Source: Sulfurospirillum sp. (GTDB lineage Bacteria; Campylobacterota; Campylobacteria; Campylobacterales; Arcobacteraceae). From it: a DNA stretch of 64,000 bases. Positions 17,000-26,473 of the stretch are shown here, piece by piece (position 1 is the first letter of the stretch; each line of letters opens with the position of its first letter). Both the position numbers and the translations under genes were made by a program. The stretch lies in contig JAKZMJ010000030.1 of NCBI GenBank assembly GCA_030491005.1, forward strand, positions 62,001 through 126,000, written 5' to 3'. Under the pieces are notes generated by a model, which was not told the DNA's origin, did no database searches, and worked only from the letters and a program-made list of their open reading frames with translations.

Positions 17000-17878
17000 T
17001 TATTTATCAAATCTTGTTCTATATTCACATTTTTGACATAATTCTTCTAGTAGAATATTTTTTTTAAATGCCTCTTGTATATTTGTAACTTTGTTTGAAT
17101 TTAGTATATCTTTTAAATTATTTTGTGTTGAGTCACCTAAATTTATTTCAGCATTAATATCTAAACAGCAAGGTACAACCGTACCAGATGAAGTAATACC
17201 AAAGTGTGAGTCTAAACCATAACAAAAACCTTCTTTAGAAACAATTTTATTATCTAAAGAAGGCCATTTAAAATATTCATCAAAATCAAAAAATATCTTT
17301 CTAGCAATTCTAATATTCTTAGGCTTTTCTTTATATATCTTTTCTAAATCAACCTTAAGATTAAATCTTTTATTAACTATGTCAAAAACTTTTGTATTAA
17401 AGTCTTTTGAACTTTGAACTTTATCAAAATTCCAAATTCTTAAATTGATAAAAAAGTCTTGCTTTTTATCAATACAAAAAGAGATAAAATCTAAAATTGG
17501 CTTTAGATATTCTTCTAAAGATTTTTTATGTGAGTTTCCATTATAAGAGTTAATTGAGAAGTTAATTTGCCTAATAGTTTTATGAGATAAGACTTCAAAA
17601 TCATCTTTTGTTAAAGTATTTCCAGCTGTTGTGATATTTACTTTTAAATTATATTTACAACTTACATTTAGATACTTCTCTAAGTTACCAAGAACTAAGG
17701 GGTCACCAAGGAGATGATAAGCTAGTTGCTTTGTCAAGTCTTTTAGTTGGGAATTTAAAATATCAAAATTTTCCAAAGACATGGTCTTATTGTCATTTAG
17801 TGGAGGTGGACAAAAGCTACATTTTAAATTACAGATATTTGTTAGTTCTATATATACTTTTTGAAATTTTTTTACCAT
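17000..17878 (-). CDS. Radical SAM protein with SPASM-type C terminus
   Basis: The 292-residue protein has the radical SAM cluster motif in IELTNICNLKCSFCPP (CxxxCxxC, about residues 16-23). The HLLGDPLVLGNL segment is typical of the SPASM-type branch, and the C terminus has extra cysteines (FCYGLDSHFG, GTVVPCCLD, LCQKCEYR) for an auxiliary cluster. Such enzymes often modify peptides or proteins, but the substrate is unknown. No small precursor-peptide gene is visible nearby. Its start overlaps the upstream 371-residue protein by 7 bp, so the two probably work together. Confidence 0.85.
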   Translation of the reverse strand: MVKKFQKVYIELTNICNLKCSFCPPPLNDNKTMSLENFDILNSQLKDLTKQLAYHLLGDPLVLGNLEKYLNVSCKYNLKVNITTAGNTLTKDDFEVLSHKTIRQINFSINSYNGNSHKKSLEEYLKPILDFISFCIDKKQDFFINLRIWNFDKVQSSKDFNTKVFDIVNKRFNLKVDLEKIYKEKPKNIRIARKIFFDFDEYFKWPSLDNKIVSKEGFCYGLDSHFGITSSGTVVPCCLDINAEINLGDSTQNNLKDILNSNKVTNIQEAFKKNILLEELCQKCEYRTRFDK

Positions 17879-18987
17879 TTCTTAAGTAGTTTTTTAATTA
17901 GATTAATATCTTTTATATTTATTAAAAAGTTTTCATCCATTATAAATTTTAAAAATCTAACTTCTGCATTTGTAAAACCGTCCATATCTTTGTCTTTGAT
18001 TTTTATACTATCTTTTTGTATATGAATTCTTTTTAGTTTATTGTTTTCAAGTTTTGCATAATATACTAAATCATAAGACCCTTTATTTATCTTTTCTATG
18101 CTTACAAAAATTTTAAAAATCTTTTCATTAAAACTTGGAAGTAAAAGTAAAAAATCTTCACTACAAATATAACCAATATATAATTTTGTATAAATATCAA
18201 AATATAATTTATTTATAGAAGATTGTAAAAAGTTTATGTCAATTTTATGTAGCTTATGTTTTCTTGTTTGTTGTAGAATATATTCTAAATTTTGGAAATA
18301 ACTAAATCTAGTATAACTTATATCATTTGTTTGTATGTACTTTTTATCTTTTACTTGTTTTAGTGCTTCTTGCTTGTACTTACTAAAGACTATTTCTTCT
18401 AATAATTTGTGATCAGTAAAATCACAACTTAGCCAAATAGTAGCATAAGAGGGGAAACTTCTAAGACCAACAGAACCCTTTGTTAGAATAATCAAAGCCT
18501 TAATTTCAAAATGAGGAAAAAGTATAGTTAATAAGGCATATTTTTTAGCAAGTCTTTTATTTAAACTGGCAGTTTTTTTAGAAGTACTCATTTCTACAAA
18601 GACAAGAGAAGTTTTTGTAAAAAACATAGCATCAAATTCACTTATATCTTTATAAGCAGATTTATATACTATTTGTGAACTTTTATCGATCATTAAACCA
18701 TGTTTAAAAAATAAATTATTATTAAACTGATGGGGACCTTTTAAAATAAACTTTGTAATATCAGTATTTAAATTGGCATATAATAACAATAATTCATATA
18801 TAATATTTTCGTATATTTCACCCTTAAAGCTATTATAAATAGAAAAATCTTCTAACTCTTCTTTGGAATGAGTTGTTTTCATAAGCTTTTTTATACTTTT
18901 ACTAGAATACTTATAATGAAAAAGATTGCTTTTAATTTTTTCTATGTTTAAGTTTTGTATATCATCGGGAATTATAAATTCATTCAT
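17872..18987 (-). CDS. Unrecognised protein with nuclease-like core, coupled to radical SAM gene
   Basis: I do not recognise this 371-residue protein. The segment KGEIYENIIYELL (Glu60 region), then SEFDAMFF (Asp119) and LVFVEMSTSKK (Glu132, Lys137) follows the order helix Glu, Asp, Glu-x-x seen in PD-(D/E)xK nuclease-like folds. The usual ExK is E-M-S, so activity is doubtful. The rest is Lys-rich and helical with no signal peptide or membrane span. It overlaps the radical SAM gene by 7 bp, the only strong clue to its role. The start ATG at 18987 follows 135 bp of gene-free sequence. Confidence 0.7.
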   Translation of the reverse strand: MNEFIIPDDIQNLNIEKIKSNLFHYKYSSKSIKKLMKTTHSKEELEDFSIYNSFKGEIYENIIYELLLLYANLNTDITKFILKGPHQFNNNLFFKHGLMIDKSSQIVYKSAYKDISEFDAMFFTKTSLVFVEMSTSKKTASLNKRLAKKYALLTILFPHFEIKALIILTKGSVGLRSFPSYATIWLSCDFTDHKLLEEIVFSKYKQEALKQVKDKKYIQTNDISYTRFSYFQNLEYILQQTRKHKLHKIDINFLQSSINKLYFDIYTKLYIGYICSEDFLLLLPSFNEKIFKIFVSIEKINKGSYDLVYYAKLENNKLKRIHIQKDSIKIKDKDMDGFTNAEVRFLKFIMDENFLINIKDINLIKKLLKKW

Positions 18988-19122
18988 TTGTTATTCTTTA
19001 TCATTATTTATTGTATCTAAAGGCAACTAAAGAAAAGGATTAAAGCTATAATCAACGAAATATTTGTAAGTATTTTTAGTTTAAATTTTACTCACATTTA
19101 TGTATTTTAAAATTCCATACAC

Positions 19123-19998
19123 TTATTTTCTAAGAGTATTTAATATATCAATTAGTTGGTTAGGGTCAACTGTAACACCATGAAGTTTAATAGTAAAATG
19201 CAAGTGTGGTCCAGTAATTCTTCCTGAACTTCCACTAAGAGCAATGACATCGCCTTGTTTTACTTTCTGATCTTTTTTAACATAAAATTTACTTAAGTGA
19301 AAATAACAGCTATAAAGTCCTTGACCGTGATCAATGATGACAGAGCCACCTGCATAAAATCTATTTTTAACAAGTTTAACTATTCCTGCATTAGTAGCAT
19401 AAATATTTTCACCCACACTAGCTCTATAATCAACCCCACTATGATATGATTTTATTTGTTTATTATAAACTCTTTTTATTCCAAAAGGACTTGTTACTTT
19501 AGAGATGATTGGCTGTATAAACTCTTTTGTCCATAATATTTTGCTTGAAATTTTCTTATATATTTTTACAGCTTCCCTATACTCTTTTTGTGTTCTTTTT
19601 TTATCTTTAGCATTTAAGCTAACTTTTGATTTTGCTACTTTTATAATCTCACTTTTGTATTTTCCTTTTATTACATTAAAGCTAATGCCTTTAAAATATT
19701 TTTTGTTATTTTTTATATAAGATATTATTATTTTATGTTTTTTATAAGAAGTATAATAAGAAATAGGAACAAGTGCATAAAGTTGATTTTTTTTAAATGG
19801 ATTTTTATAAAAATTTATATTTAATTTTCTTTTAACAACATTTAGAGATAACTTAGCATTTGAGATATTTTTGTCATTTATTACTAATAAAAGACTTTGT
19901 GCATTTACTATATATTTGCTTGAAATATCAACTTTGACATTTGAAGAATAAAGCAAAGAGGAAAACAAGAAAAGAGCTAGTAAATATTTATAAATCAT
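19123..19998 (-). CDS. M23 (LytM) family metallopeptidase, cell wall
   Basis: The C-terminal half is a peptidase M23 domain with the zinc motifs HSGVDYR (HxxxD) and HLHF, normally a D,D-endopeptidase that cuts peptidoglycan cross-links. The N terminus, MIYKYLLALFLFSSLLYSS, is a signal peptide. I use the internal ATG at 19998 because the upstream one (20019) only adds residues in front of it and has no ribosome binding site. The middle region is basic and unassigned. In Campylobacterota, related proteins such as Pgp3/Csd-type enzymes shape the helical cell; that specific link is not shown here. Confidence 0.88.
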   Translation of the reverse strand: MIYKYLLALFLFSSLLYSSNVKVDISSKYIVNAQSLLLVINDKNISNAKLSLNVVKRKLNINFYKNPFKKNQLYALVPISYYTSYKKHKIIISYIKNNKKYFKGISFNVIKGKYKSEIIKVAKSKVSLNAKDKKRTQKEYREAVKIYKKISSKILWTKEFIQPIISKVTSPFGIKRVYNKQIKSYHSGVDYRASVGENIYATNAGIVKLVKNRFYAGGSVIIDHGQGLYSCYFHLSKFYVKKDQKVKQGDVIALSGSSGRITGPHLHFTIKLHGVTVDPNQLIDILNTLRK

Positions 19999-20062
19999 AT
20001 ACGATTGTATCCAAATCATATATAAAATTTATGATTTATGATTTTCTTTATTTCAAATTTGA

Positions 20063-20068
20063 TATAAT
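20063..20068 (+). promoter_or_regulatory. -10 box of yebC-like gene
   Basis: TTTGATATAATGG holds a consensus TATAAT 26 bp upstream of the ATG, and GGAG precedes the start codon. No -35 is clear. Confidence 0.55.
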
Positions 20069-20094
20069 GGCATAAAAAATGAACGGAGTTATTT

Positions 20095-20805
20095 ATGGGT
20101 AGAGCCTTTGAATATAGAAAAGCATCAAAGTTAAAAAGATGGGGCATTATGTCAAGAGTTTTTCCAAAACTTGCAAAAGCTATTGAAATGGCAGCAAAAG
20201 CTGGAGTGCCAGATCCTGAGATGAATTCAGCTTTAAGAACAGCTATTTTAAATGCCAAAGCTGAAAATATGCCAAAAACAAATATTGAGGCTGCGATAAA
20301 AAGAGCTAGTGCAAAAGATGCTAGTAATTTCGCAGAAGTTAATTTTGAAGGCAAAGGACCATATGGTTCGTTAATTTTTGTTGAAAGTGCAACAAATAAT
20401 AATACAAGAACAGTGGCAAATCTTAAAATGTATTTTTCAAGAAATGCAGGAAGTTTAGCGCCAACTGGATCATTAGAATTTATGTTTGATAGAAAAGCTA
20501 TTTTTGAATTTAACAAAACTTCTGATATGGATTTAGAAGAATTAGAGTTAGAATTAATAGATGCTGGTTTAGAAGATATTGAAGAAGAAAATGGCATAGT
20601 TTTAGTAACTGCTGATTATAAAGATTTTGGAACTTTAAATACAGCTTTTGAGACTTTAGATATAAAACTTACAAAAGCAAAACTTGAAAGAATTTCAAAT
20701 AATCCTCAAAATTTCACACAAGAGCAACAAGAAGAAATAGGAAAATTATTAGAAAAACTTTATGAAGATGATGATGTTCAAGCAGTATATACAAATATAG
20801 CATAA
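20095..20805 (+). CDS. YebC/PmpR-family protein
   Basis: The 236-residue protein begins MGRAFEYRKASKLKRW and continues with PKTNIEAAIKRA and the FEGKGPYG segment, the hallmarks of the YebC/PmpR (DUF28) family, and has the usual length. Family members are described as transcriptional regulators and, more recently, as translation factors that help ribosomes at proline stretches. Which applies here cannot be told from sequence. It has its own promoter, diverges from the M23 gene and converges on an AraC-type gene 13 bp downstream. Confidence 0.95.
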   Translation: MGRAFEYRKASKLKRWGIMSRVFPKLAKAIEMAAKAGVPDPEMNSALRTAILNAKAENMPKTNIEAAIKRASAKDASNFAEVNFEGKGPYGSLIFVESATNNNTRTVANLKMYFSRNAGSLAPTGSLEFMFDRKAIFEFNKTSDMDLEELELELIDAGLEDIEEENGIVLVTADYKDFGTLNTAFETLDIKLTKAKLERISNNPQNFTQEQQEEIGKLLEKLYEDDDVQAVYTNIA

Positions 20806-20818
20806 ATTATGTATTGAG

Positions 20819-21685
20819 TTATCTCAAACAAACAGGCACATAGAAATCTATTTCAAAAGTTTTATTATTGTTTATAAAATGATTTTTATTATATATAGTA
20901 TAAGCTGGTAAAGTTAGAGCTTCATAGTGGCTTTTTGGTAACCATATATGGTATACATATGCCATTATATTAAAAATATCACCATACTCACCACTTGTTG
21001 TAAACACGGCACATAAGCTTTTGGGAAATTCTAATAAAGAAATACCATTACTTCCCATAAAGTTTTTTTCAACTTCAAATCCAGCAACATAGTTACATAA
21101 ATGATGTTTTATTAATAAAGGATTATCATGATGAAGTCCTATTTGAACTGAAGAATTAAGCTTATTTTCGTAAGCAAAAGCTAGAAGTTTATCCCAAGTT
21201 TTTGAAATAGATTTATCATATCCCGTATGTCTAATATAGGCATAATATTTTGTATCTATTATTTTAATCTTTGGGCTTAAGTATTTGAATTTATTAAAAT
21301 CTATATTTTGATTTTTTAATATACTTTGTGAAAATTCTTTATATCCAAATTTTTTATACTCTAATGGTGTATAAATAAATTTATTTTTAAAAGCTTTTAT
21401 AAATGAGCTATGAGAAGAATATCCACACATATTAGCAATTTGGCTAATTGTTGAGTCTTGATTTGTAAGTAATAAGCTACTTGCTTTTTGCAGTCTTATT
21501 GAAGTTATTTTATTAAATAGTGTTTGGTTTGTTTCTTCTTTAAATATTCTGTGAAAATGATATTTGCTAAGATTGTTTAAAGAAGCTAATTCTTCTAAAG
21601 ATATATTTGTATCAATATACTTATAAATATAAAATAATGTTTTATTAATAATATTTGTTCGTAAATGTTTTGTATTTTTTTTCAT
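20819..21685 (-). CDS. AraC-family regulator with GyrI-like effector domain
   Basis: The 288-residue protein has two AraC helix-turn-helix units at the N terminus (SLEELASLNNLSKYHFHRIF and TISQIANMCGYSSHSSFIKAF), followed by a GyrI-like small-molecule-binding domain from about residue 130 to the C terminus. This is the Rob/SoxS-like layout with effector domain behind the DNA-binding part. It is divergent from the aminotransferase gene at 21804, with 118 bp between the starts, so it may regulate that gene. The ligand is unknown. Confidence 0.88.
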   Translation of the reverse strand: MKKNTKHLRTNIINKTLFYIYKYIDTNISLEELASLNNLSKYHFHRIFKEETNQTLFNKITSIRLQKASSLLLTNQDSTISQIANMCGYSSHSSFIKAFKNKFIYTPLEYKKFGYKEFSQSILKNQNIDFNKFKYLSPKIKIIDTKYYAYIRHTGYDKSISKTWDKLLAFAYENKLNSSVQIGLHHDNPLLIKHHLCNYVAGFEVEKNFMGSNGISLLEFPKSLCAVFTTSGEYGDIFNIMAYVYHIWLPKSHYEALTLPAYTIYNKNHFINNNKTFEIDFYVPVCLR

Positions 21686-21773
21686 AAGTTATGATAACAA
21701 AAAAAAACAAAAAATAGCAATAAAAGACAATAAAAATGTTGTTTTAGATGAAGAGATTAATCTATGTATTTCG

Positions 21774-21779
21774 TATAAT
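21774..21779 (+). promoter_or_regulatory. -10 box of aminotransferase gene
   Basis: TCGTATAATAAAGG contains a consensus TATAAT 24 bp before the ATG, with AAGGAAAA as ribosome binding site. It lies in the intergenic region shared with the divergent AraC-type gene. Confidence 0.5.
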
Positions 21780-21803
21780 AAAGGAAAAATCAAGGAAAAT
21801 ATA

Positions 21804-22913
21804 ATGAAACGATCATATATTAGAGAGATATTAGAGTCAATTAATGAGCATACTATTTCATTCGCAGGAGGCTTACCAAATAAAAACCTATTTCCTTTAA
21901 AACAAATTAGGCAAGTAAGCCTAAAGGTTTTAGAATATCCAGACGCCTTACAATATTCACAATCACAAGGCTTAGAAAGTTTGCGTAAAGAAATTTCAAA
22001 TATATATACAAATAAATTTAATTTTAAAACAAATAAAGATGAGATTTTAATTACCACAGGAAGCCAACAAGCTTTTGATATCATTCTTAAAACTTTTCAA
22101 ACAGATAAAATGATAGTTCAAAGTCCATCTTATATAGGGGCTATTGGTGCTTTTAGAGCATTAAAATTAAAAATAAATTCTTTTGAAAGCATTAATTATT
22201 TAAAAAATACTTTAAAAAAATCAAATATATTATATCTTATGAGCGATTTTCAAAATCCAAATACCAAATCTTATACCAAAGAAGAAAGAATGGAAATAGA
22301 GCAGGTTTTAAAAAAACAATCTTCTATTTTAATAGAAGATGGGGCATATTCTTTTTTAAGTTTTGATGGAAAAATATCACAAGCTATTTCTTCGCATTAT
22401 TCTAATTCTTTTCATTTAGGCACTTTTTCAAAGATTATTGCACCAGGATTAAGAGTTGGGTGGATAAGAGCAAAAAAAGAAAATATTCAAAAAATCTTAT
22501 TTGCTAAAGAAGCATTAGATTTACATACTTCAACTTTAAATCAAATGATTATATTTGAATATTTAAATACTTTTAATTTAGAAGATCATTTAAAGCTTAT
22601 AAGAGAAGACAATTATAAAAGAATGATATTTTTATCAAAATGCTTTAAAAAATTTTTGCCTTATTTTGATTTTGAATTACCAAAAGGTGGTATGTTTATT
22701 TATGGTAAATTTAAAGATATTGATACTATGAACTTAGCTAAACAAATACAAAAATTAAATATTGCATTTGTTCCTGCAAGCGTATTTTATCACGATGATA
22801 GAGTAAGCTATGAAGCTAGATTTAATTTTACAAATTTATCTTATAAGCAAATGCTAAAGGGTATTAAAAAGATAGCTAACTTTATAGATAAACACAAGTA
22901 TATTTCATCTTAG
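21804..22913 (+). CDS. PLP-dependent aminotransferase, class I/II
   Basis: The 369-residue protein is a fold-type I aminotransferase. It has FAGGLPNKNLFP near the N terminus, ITTGSQQAFD for the cofactor phosphate, FQNPNTKSYTKEER, the Asp in EDGAYSFLSF, and LGTFSKIIAPGLRVGW with the Schiff-base Lys and the phosphate-binding Arg. It resembles the aminoadipate/valine-pyruvate group (LysN-like) and the aminotransferase half of MocR regulators, but without a DNA-binding domain. The substrate is not deducible. It is divergent from an AraC-type regulator. Confidence 0.88.
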   Translation: MKRSYIREILESINEHTISFAGGLPNKNLFPLKQIRQVSLKVLEYPDALQYSQSQGLESLRKEISNIYTNKFNFKTNKDEILITTGSQQAFDIILKTFQTDKMIVQSPSYIGAIGAFRALKLKINSFESINYLKNTLKKSNILYLMSDFQNPNTKSYTKEERMEIEQVLKKQSSILIEDGAYSFLSFDGKISQAISSHYSNSFHLGTFSKIIAPGLRVGWIRAKKENIQKILFAKEALDLHTSTLNQMIIFEYLNTFNLEDHLKLIREDNYKRMIFLSKCFKKFLPYFDFELPKGGMFIYGKFKDIDTMNLAKQIQKLNIAFVPASVFYHDDRVSYEARFNFTNLSYKQMLKGIKKIANFIDKHKYISS

Positions 22914-22926
22914 TGTTTATTTTTTA
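22888..22926 (+). terminator. Possible terminator after aminotransferase gene
   Basis: ATAAACAC (22888-22895) pairs with GTGTTTAT (22913-22920) and a run of T follows on the plus strand. The loop is long (17 nt) and the hairpin spans the stop codon, so this is a tentative call. The facing gene tsaD ends 10 bp further on. Confidence 0.35.
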
Positions 22927-23883
22927 AGAAAAACATTTATTATTATAGTGTTCAATAGAAAGTCGTCCTATCATAGCAGCATTGTCACTACAATATTCTA
23001 GTTTACTTAGATGTAAGTTTGTATTATATTTAATACATAAATCATTTATTTGATTTCTTAGTTTTATATTAGCACTAGCTCCTCCTACAATTGCAAAATT
23101 TATAGGAGGATTTATTTTAAATAATTTTGTAACTTTTTGTACAATATGTTTAATTGCAATATTCTGAAAAGATGCACAAAGATCTTCTTTGTCTTTTTTA
23201 CTTAGGCATTCTTTTTCTTCTTTTAATTTTTCTATTTTTAATCTTATAGCATTTTTTAATCCAGAATATGAAAAAGCTATTTTAGGACTTTGCTGTAAAG
23301 GAGTTGGTAAAGAGAATCTATTTTCATCTCCTTTTTTAGCATATTGTTCAACAATAGGACCTCCTGGATAAGATAAACCTAACATTTTGGCTACTTTATC
23401 AAAACTCTCTCCAAATGAATCATCTAAAGTTGAGGCGATAATATCTGTATCATCATAAGATTTTGCTTGAATAATTTGAGTATGTCCACCAGAAACTAAC
23501 AAAACACACATAGGAAAGATTTCTTTTTTTTCTATAAAAAGTGAATAAATATGTCCTTTTAAATGATTGATATTAATTAAAGGTATGTTTAAACTTAAAC
23601 TCAATGCCTTAGCCATCATAATGCCTTGAGCTAAACTTACAGATAAACCAGGTTCACTTGTAACGGCAATGGCTTTTAAGAACGGAAAATATTCTTTACA
23701 CAAAACTAGTATATCAGGTAAAGTTTGGACATGAAGCCTTGAAGCTAATTCAGGTACAACTCCCCCATAGATACTATGTTCTTTTTCTTGTGATATTTTT
23801 TTGTGGTAGATTAATTTTAAAGTTTTAATACAAGTTATTGCGATTGAACTATCATCACAAGAGCTTTCTATGCTTAAAATCAT
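22924..23883 (-). CDS. tsaD: TsaD, tRNA A37 threonylcarbamoyltransferase subunit
   Basis: TsaD transfers threonylcarbamoyl from TC-AMP to A37 of ANN-decoding tRNAs. The 319-residue protein has the ASKHA/Kae1 motifs: [12 protein letters not shown] at the N terminus, [10 protein letters not shown] (HxxxH metal site), [26 protein letters not shown] and [10 protein letters not shown], with SDNAAMIG near the end. It is slightly shorter than many bacterial TsaD proteins. It is the last gene of a cdsA-dxr-two small genes-tsaD operon with spacings of 13 bp or overlaps. The start ATG has only a weak ribosome binding site. Confidence 0.95.
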   Translation of the reverse strand: MILSIESSCDDSSIAITCIKTLKLIYHKKISQEKEHSIYGGVVPELASRLHVQTLPDILVLCKEYFPFLKAIAVTSEPGLSVSLAQGIMMAKALSLSLNIPLININHLKGHIYSLFIEKKEIFPMCVLLVSGGHTQIIQAKSYDDTDIIASTLDDSFGESFDKVAKMLGLSYPGGPIVEQYAKKGDENRFSLPTPLQQSPKIAFSYSGLKNAIRLKIEKLKEEKECLSKKDKEDLCASFQNIAIKHIVQKVTKLFKINPPINFAIVGGASANIKLRNQINDLCIKYNTNLHLSKLEYCSDNAAMIGRLSIEHYNNKCFS

Positions 23884-23896
23884 ATTTTATTTTTCA

Positions 23897-24325
23897 TTAT
23901 TTTATATCTCTTACACATCTAATATATTTTTTCTTATCTCTATTATCAAAGTATTGTGTTCCACTTAGGAAGTTCATATAATCAGCATAAAACCAAAATG
24001 TACGCCAATGTGCTTTTAATGCCCAATATCCTGAGGGAAGATTGTATTTAAAGGCTTTATTGATATATGTTTTTTCATTTTTTTTATCTACTATTAATGT
24101 TAGTTCTTTAATTGTAGGAACTCTCCAATTAGAATAAACGCGTTTTGATAAATTTAAACAATAATTTTCCACTTTTTTATGCGTTACTTTTACTTTTACA
24201 GCAGATATATCATCTATCCACATTAGTTTATTTTGTCTATCAATGACTACTTCGATATTGTTTTTTCTAAATAAATTATTTGCGAACAATAAATTGCTAA
24301 GTAAGAAAAACAATAGATATTTCAT
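23897..24325 (-). CDS. Secreted DUF1566 (Lcl-like) domain protein
   Basis: The 142-residue protein has a short signal peptide (MKYLLFFLLSNLLFA). The body looks like a DUF1566/Lcl domain: VVIDRQNKLMWID, then SNWRVPTIKELTLIVD, and a Trp-rich part ending KKYIRCVRD. These domains occur in periplasmic or surface proteins of unclear function. The start overlaps the 93-residue upstream gene by 4 bp and the stop is 13 bp before tsaD, so it rides in a housekeeping operon. Confidence 0.7.
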   Translation of the reverse strand: MKYLLFFLLSNLLFANNLFRKNNIEVVIDRQNKLMWIDDISAVKVKVTHKKVENYCLNLSKRVYSNWRVPTIKELTLIVDKKNEKTYINKAFKYNLPSGYWALKAHWRTFWFYADYMNFLSGTQYFDNRDKKKYIRCVRDIK

Positions 24326-24603
24326 TGCTTTTCTTTTATTTGAAATCTATTTTTTTCTAAAGCATCTAATACTTTATTATCAAGTAATTCTATACTAAGA
24401 GTATAGTTTTCTTTATAAACTAAACCTACTAATTCTTTACAAGGTTTTTCTTGATTTTTTTTAAAATCTGTAGTTTTTTTCCATTGTTCAAATTTCTTAT
24501 CATAGATTTGAAGTATCTCTTTTTCAAATTTTCCTCTTGTATACATAAAATAAATCACTAAAACAAATAAAAAACCAAATGGTAATAATAAATCAAGACT
24601 CAC
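24322..24603 (-). CDS. Small single-pass membrane protein, unrecognised
   Basis: I do not recognise this 93-residue protein. It has one N-terminal membrane segment (LLLPFGFLFVLVIYFMY) followed by a Lys/Glu-rich cytosolic part with one Cys (EKPCKELVG). It overlaps dxr by 11 bp and the DUF1566 gene by 4 bp, and its base composition matches its neighbours, so it is probably real and translated by coupling. Confidence 0.6.
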   Translation of the reverse strand: MSLDLLLPFGFLFVLVIYFMYTRGKFEKEILQIYDKKFEQWKKTTDFKKNQEKPCKELVGLVYKENYTLSIELLDNKVLDALEKNRFQIKEKQ

Positions 24604-25672
24604 AATAAACCCTTACTTCTTTGTCTATTTCAAAAAGTTCATCAATATTTTTAGCATGTATATGTGAAAATTTATTTAAAGCTTCTAATGTTAGTTTACT
24701 AATATCTAAAAAAGAGATTTTTTTGCTCAGGAACTTTGCAACAGCTATTTCATTTGCCGCATTTAAGACAACACCTAAGTGTGGATTATCTAAAATATAA
24801 TCTTTAATCTCCCAAATAGGATATCTTTTAGAGCTAATTTTTTCAAATTTTAAGGCATTTATTTTTAACAAATCCACATGTTCCAAAATTTCTTCATCAA
24901 TTACATCTTTTAAAGCATAAGCAATTGGAAGTTGCATATTAGCCTTTGCTATATGTGCTGTGGTACTACCATCTTTAAAATTAATTAGTGCATGAACTAA
25001 AGAGTGTCTTTCAATTATGGCATCTATTTTTTTAGTTTTAAACAAATGCTTAGCTTCAAGTAATTCATATAATTTATTTGTCATCGTAGCTGAGTCAATA
25101 GTGATTTTATCTCCCATTGACCAATTTGGGTGATTTAAGGCTTCTTTTATTCCTACATTTTTCAAGCTCTCCAAAGGATAATCTCTAAAAGAACCTCCTG
25201 AGGCAGTTATAAGCATAGAGTGTATTTTCTTATCTTGTAATAAATACCATAAGCCAAAATGCTCTGAATCAATAGGTCTTAGATTATCATATTTTAAAAA
25301 CTCACCTGCAACAACTAAAGATTCTTTATTTGCAAGGCATAATTGTTTTTTACATTCAATTGTTTTTAAAGATGGTCTTAGACCAAAAAAACCACTCAAA
25401 GCATTTAAAACTTTAGTCGATTTTGCCTTCTCAATTACTTCAAGTATTGCTTCTTCACCTGCTTGTACACTTATTTGTAAAGAAGTGTGCTTCACTTTAT
25501 GAAGATCATTTTTTGAAGCAATGACTACAAATGAGGGCTTAAATATTTCAATTTGTTTATTTAATAAATCTATATTGCTTCCAGCAACTAATACTTCAAT
25601 ATTTATATTAAATTTCTGTGCAAGCCTTAAAGCATTAATTCCAATTGAACCAGTACTTCCTAATAAAATCAA
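24593..25672 (-). CDS. dxr: Dxr/IspC, 1-deoxy-D-xylulose 5-phosphate reductoisomerase
   Basis: Dxr makes 2-C-methyl-D-erythritol 4-phosphate with NADPH, the committed step of the MEP isoprenoid pathway. The 359-residue protein starts at the NADPH-binding loop ILLGSTGSIG. It has the LANKESLVVAG and PIDSEHFGLWYLL motifs with the metal-binding Asp/Glu, the TASGGSFRD loop and HPNWSMGDKITIDSATM. The N terminus is short, as in other Campylobacterota. The start overlaps the cdsA stop by 4 bp. Confidence 0.96.
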   Translation of the reverse strand: MILLGSTGSIGINALRLAQKFNINIEVLVAGSNIDLLNKQIEIFKPSFVVIASKNDLHKVKHTSLQISVQAGEEAILEVIEKAKSTKVLNALSGFFGLRPSLKTIECKKQLCLANKESLVVAGEFLKYDNLRPIDSEHFGLWYLLQDKKIHSMLITASGGSFRDYPLESLKNVGIKEALNHPNWSMGDKITIDSATMTNKLYELLEAKHLFKTKKIDAIIERHSLVHALINFKDGSTTAHIAKANMQLPIAYALKDVIDEEILEHVDLLKINALKFEKISSKRYPIWEIKDYILDNPHLGVVLNAANEIAVAKFLSKKISFLDISKLTLEALNKFSHIHAKNIDELFEIDKEVRVYCES

Positions 25673-26427
25673 AGTACAACTCTTAAAATAACTAGCATAA
25701 TAACACCCGCAAATAAAAAGCCATCAGTTCTATCTAAAACTCCACCATGCCCAGGTAAGATATCTCCACTATCTTTTACTTTTGCTTCTCTTTTTAAATA
25801 CGACTCAAATAAATCTCCAAATATAGATGAAATAGCAATAAAAAATGAAATTATTAAAGCCCCTATATAAGATAGCTCACCTAAAGCAAATAAGGGTCCT
25901 AATAAAGAGGCTAGTATTATTCCACCTGCCACACCTTCTAAAGTTTTTTTAGGGCTAGTTTCACAGAATTTTGTCTTTCCAAAAGCACGACCAATATAAT
26001 ATGCTCCTATATCAGCAGAAGCTACTATAAATAAAATCCACCATAAAACTTGTATTCCAAATTCACTATATAAAGTAAATAAAAATAAAAATGAAGCAAG
26101 AGGATATAAGATAACTAGAATTATCTTTTTGTCTATTTTTTTTGAGTATGCTAAAATAGAAGCATAGACTATGATAATAAAAGCCAATAAATCAAAAGGT
26201 TGGGGATAAAAATATATAAGCACCCATGTAATACTAGCAAATTGATATGCACTATTATCTTCAATATTAAATAACTTCATAGCCTCACTAATACCTATTA
26301 GCATAAAAATTCCTAGAAATATCCAAGTTAGAAACAAAGTATCTATTAGACTAACAATAGCAAATACTGTAAAAAGAACTAAGGCTGTTTTTATTCTAAG
26401 TGAGCTGTCTTTTATTATATCTAGCAT
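25669..26427 (-). CDS. cdsA: CdsA, phosphatidate cytidylyltransferase
   Basis: CdsA makes CDP-diacylglycerol from phosphatidate and CTP in the inner membrane, the entry to all phospholipids. The 252-residue protein has about seven hydrophobic segments and ends with the CdsA signature KVKDSGDILPGHGGVLDRTD. It heads the cdsA-dxr operon. Forty-six bp upstream ends the peptide-binding protein gene on the same strand. Confidence 0.95.
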   Translation of the reverse strand: MLDIIKDSSLRIKTALVLFTVFAIVSLIDTLFLTWIFLGIFMLIGISEAMKLFNIEDNSAYQFASITWVLIYFYPQPFDLLAFIIIVYASILAYSKKIDKKIILVILYPLASFLFLFTLYSEFGIQVLWWILFIVASADIGAYYIGRAFGKTKFCETSPKKTLEGVAGGIILASLLGPLFALGELSYIGALIISFFIAISSIFGDLFESYLKREAKVKDSGDILPGHGGVLDRTDGFLFAGVIMLVILRVVL

Positions 26428-26473
26428 AAGTAGAACCTTTTAATATATTTTTTGTATTTTAACATTACTTTAC

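Noticed and set aside
18988-19122. Precursor peptide gene for the radical SAM enzyme
   Set aside because: No open frame with a start and ribosome binding site was found in the gaps on either side of the pair.
20016-20597. 193-residue minus-strand frame opposite the yebC-like gene
   Set aside because: It is the antisense shadow of a well-recognised gene and has no family features.
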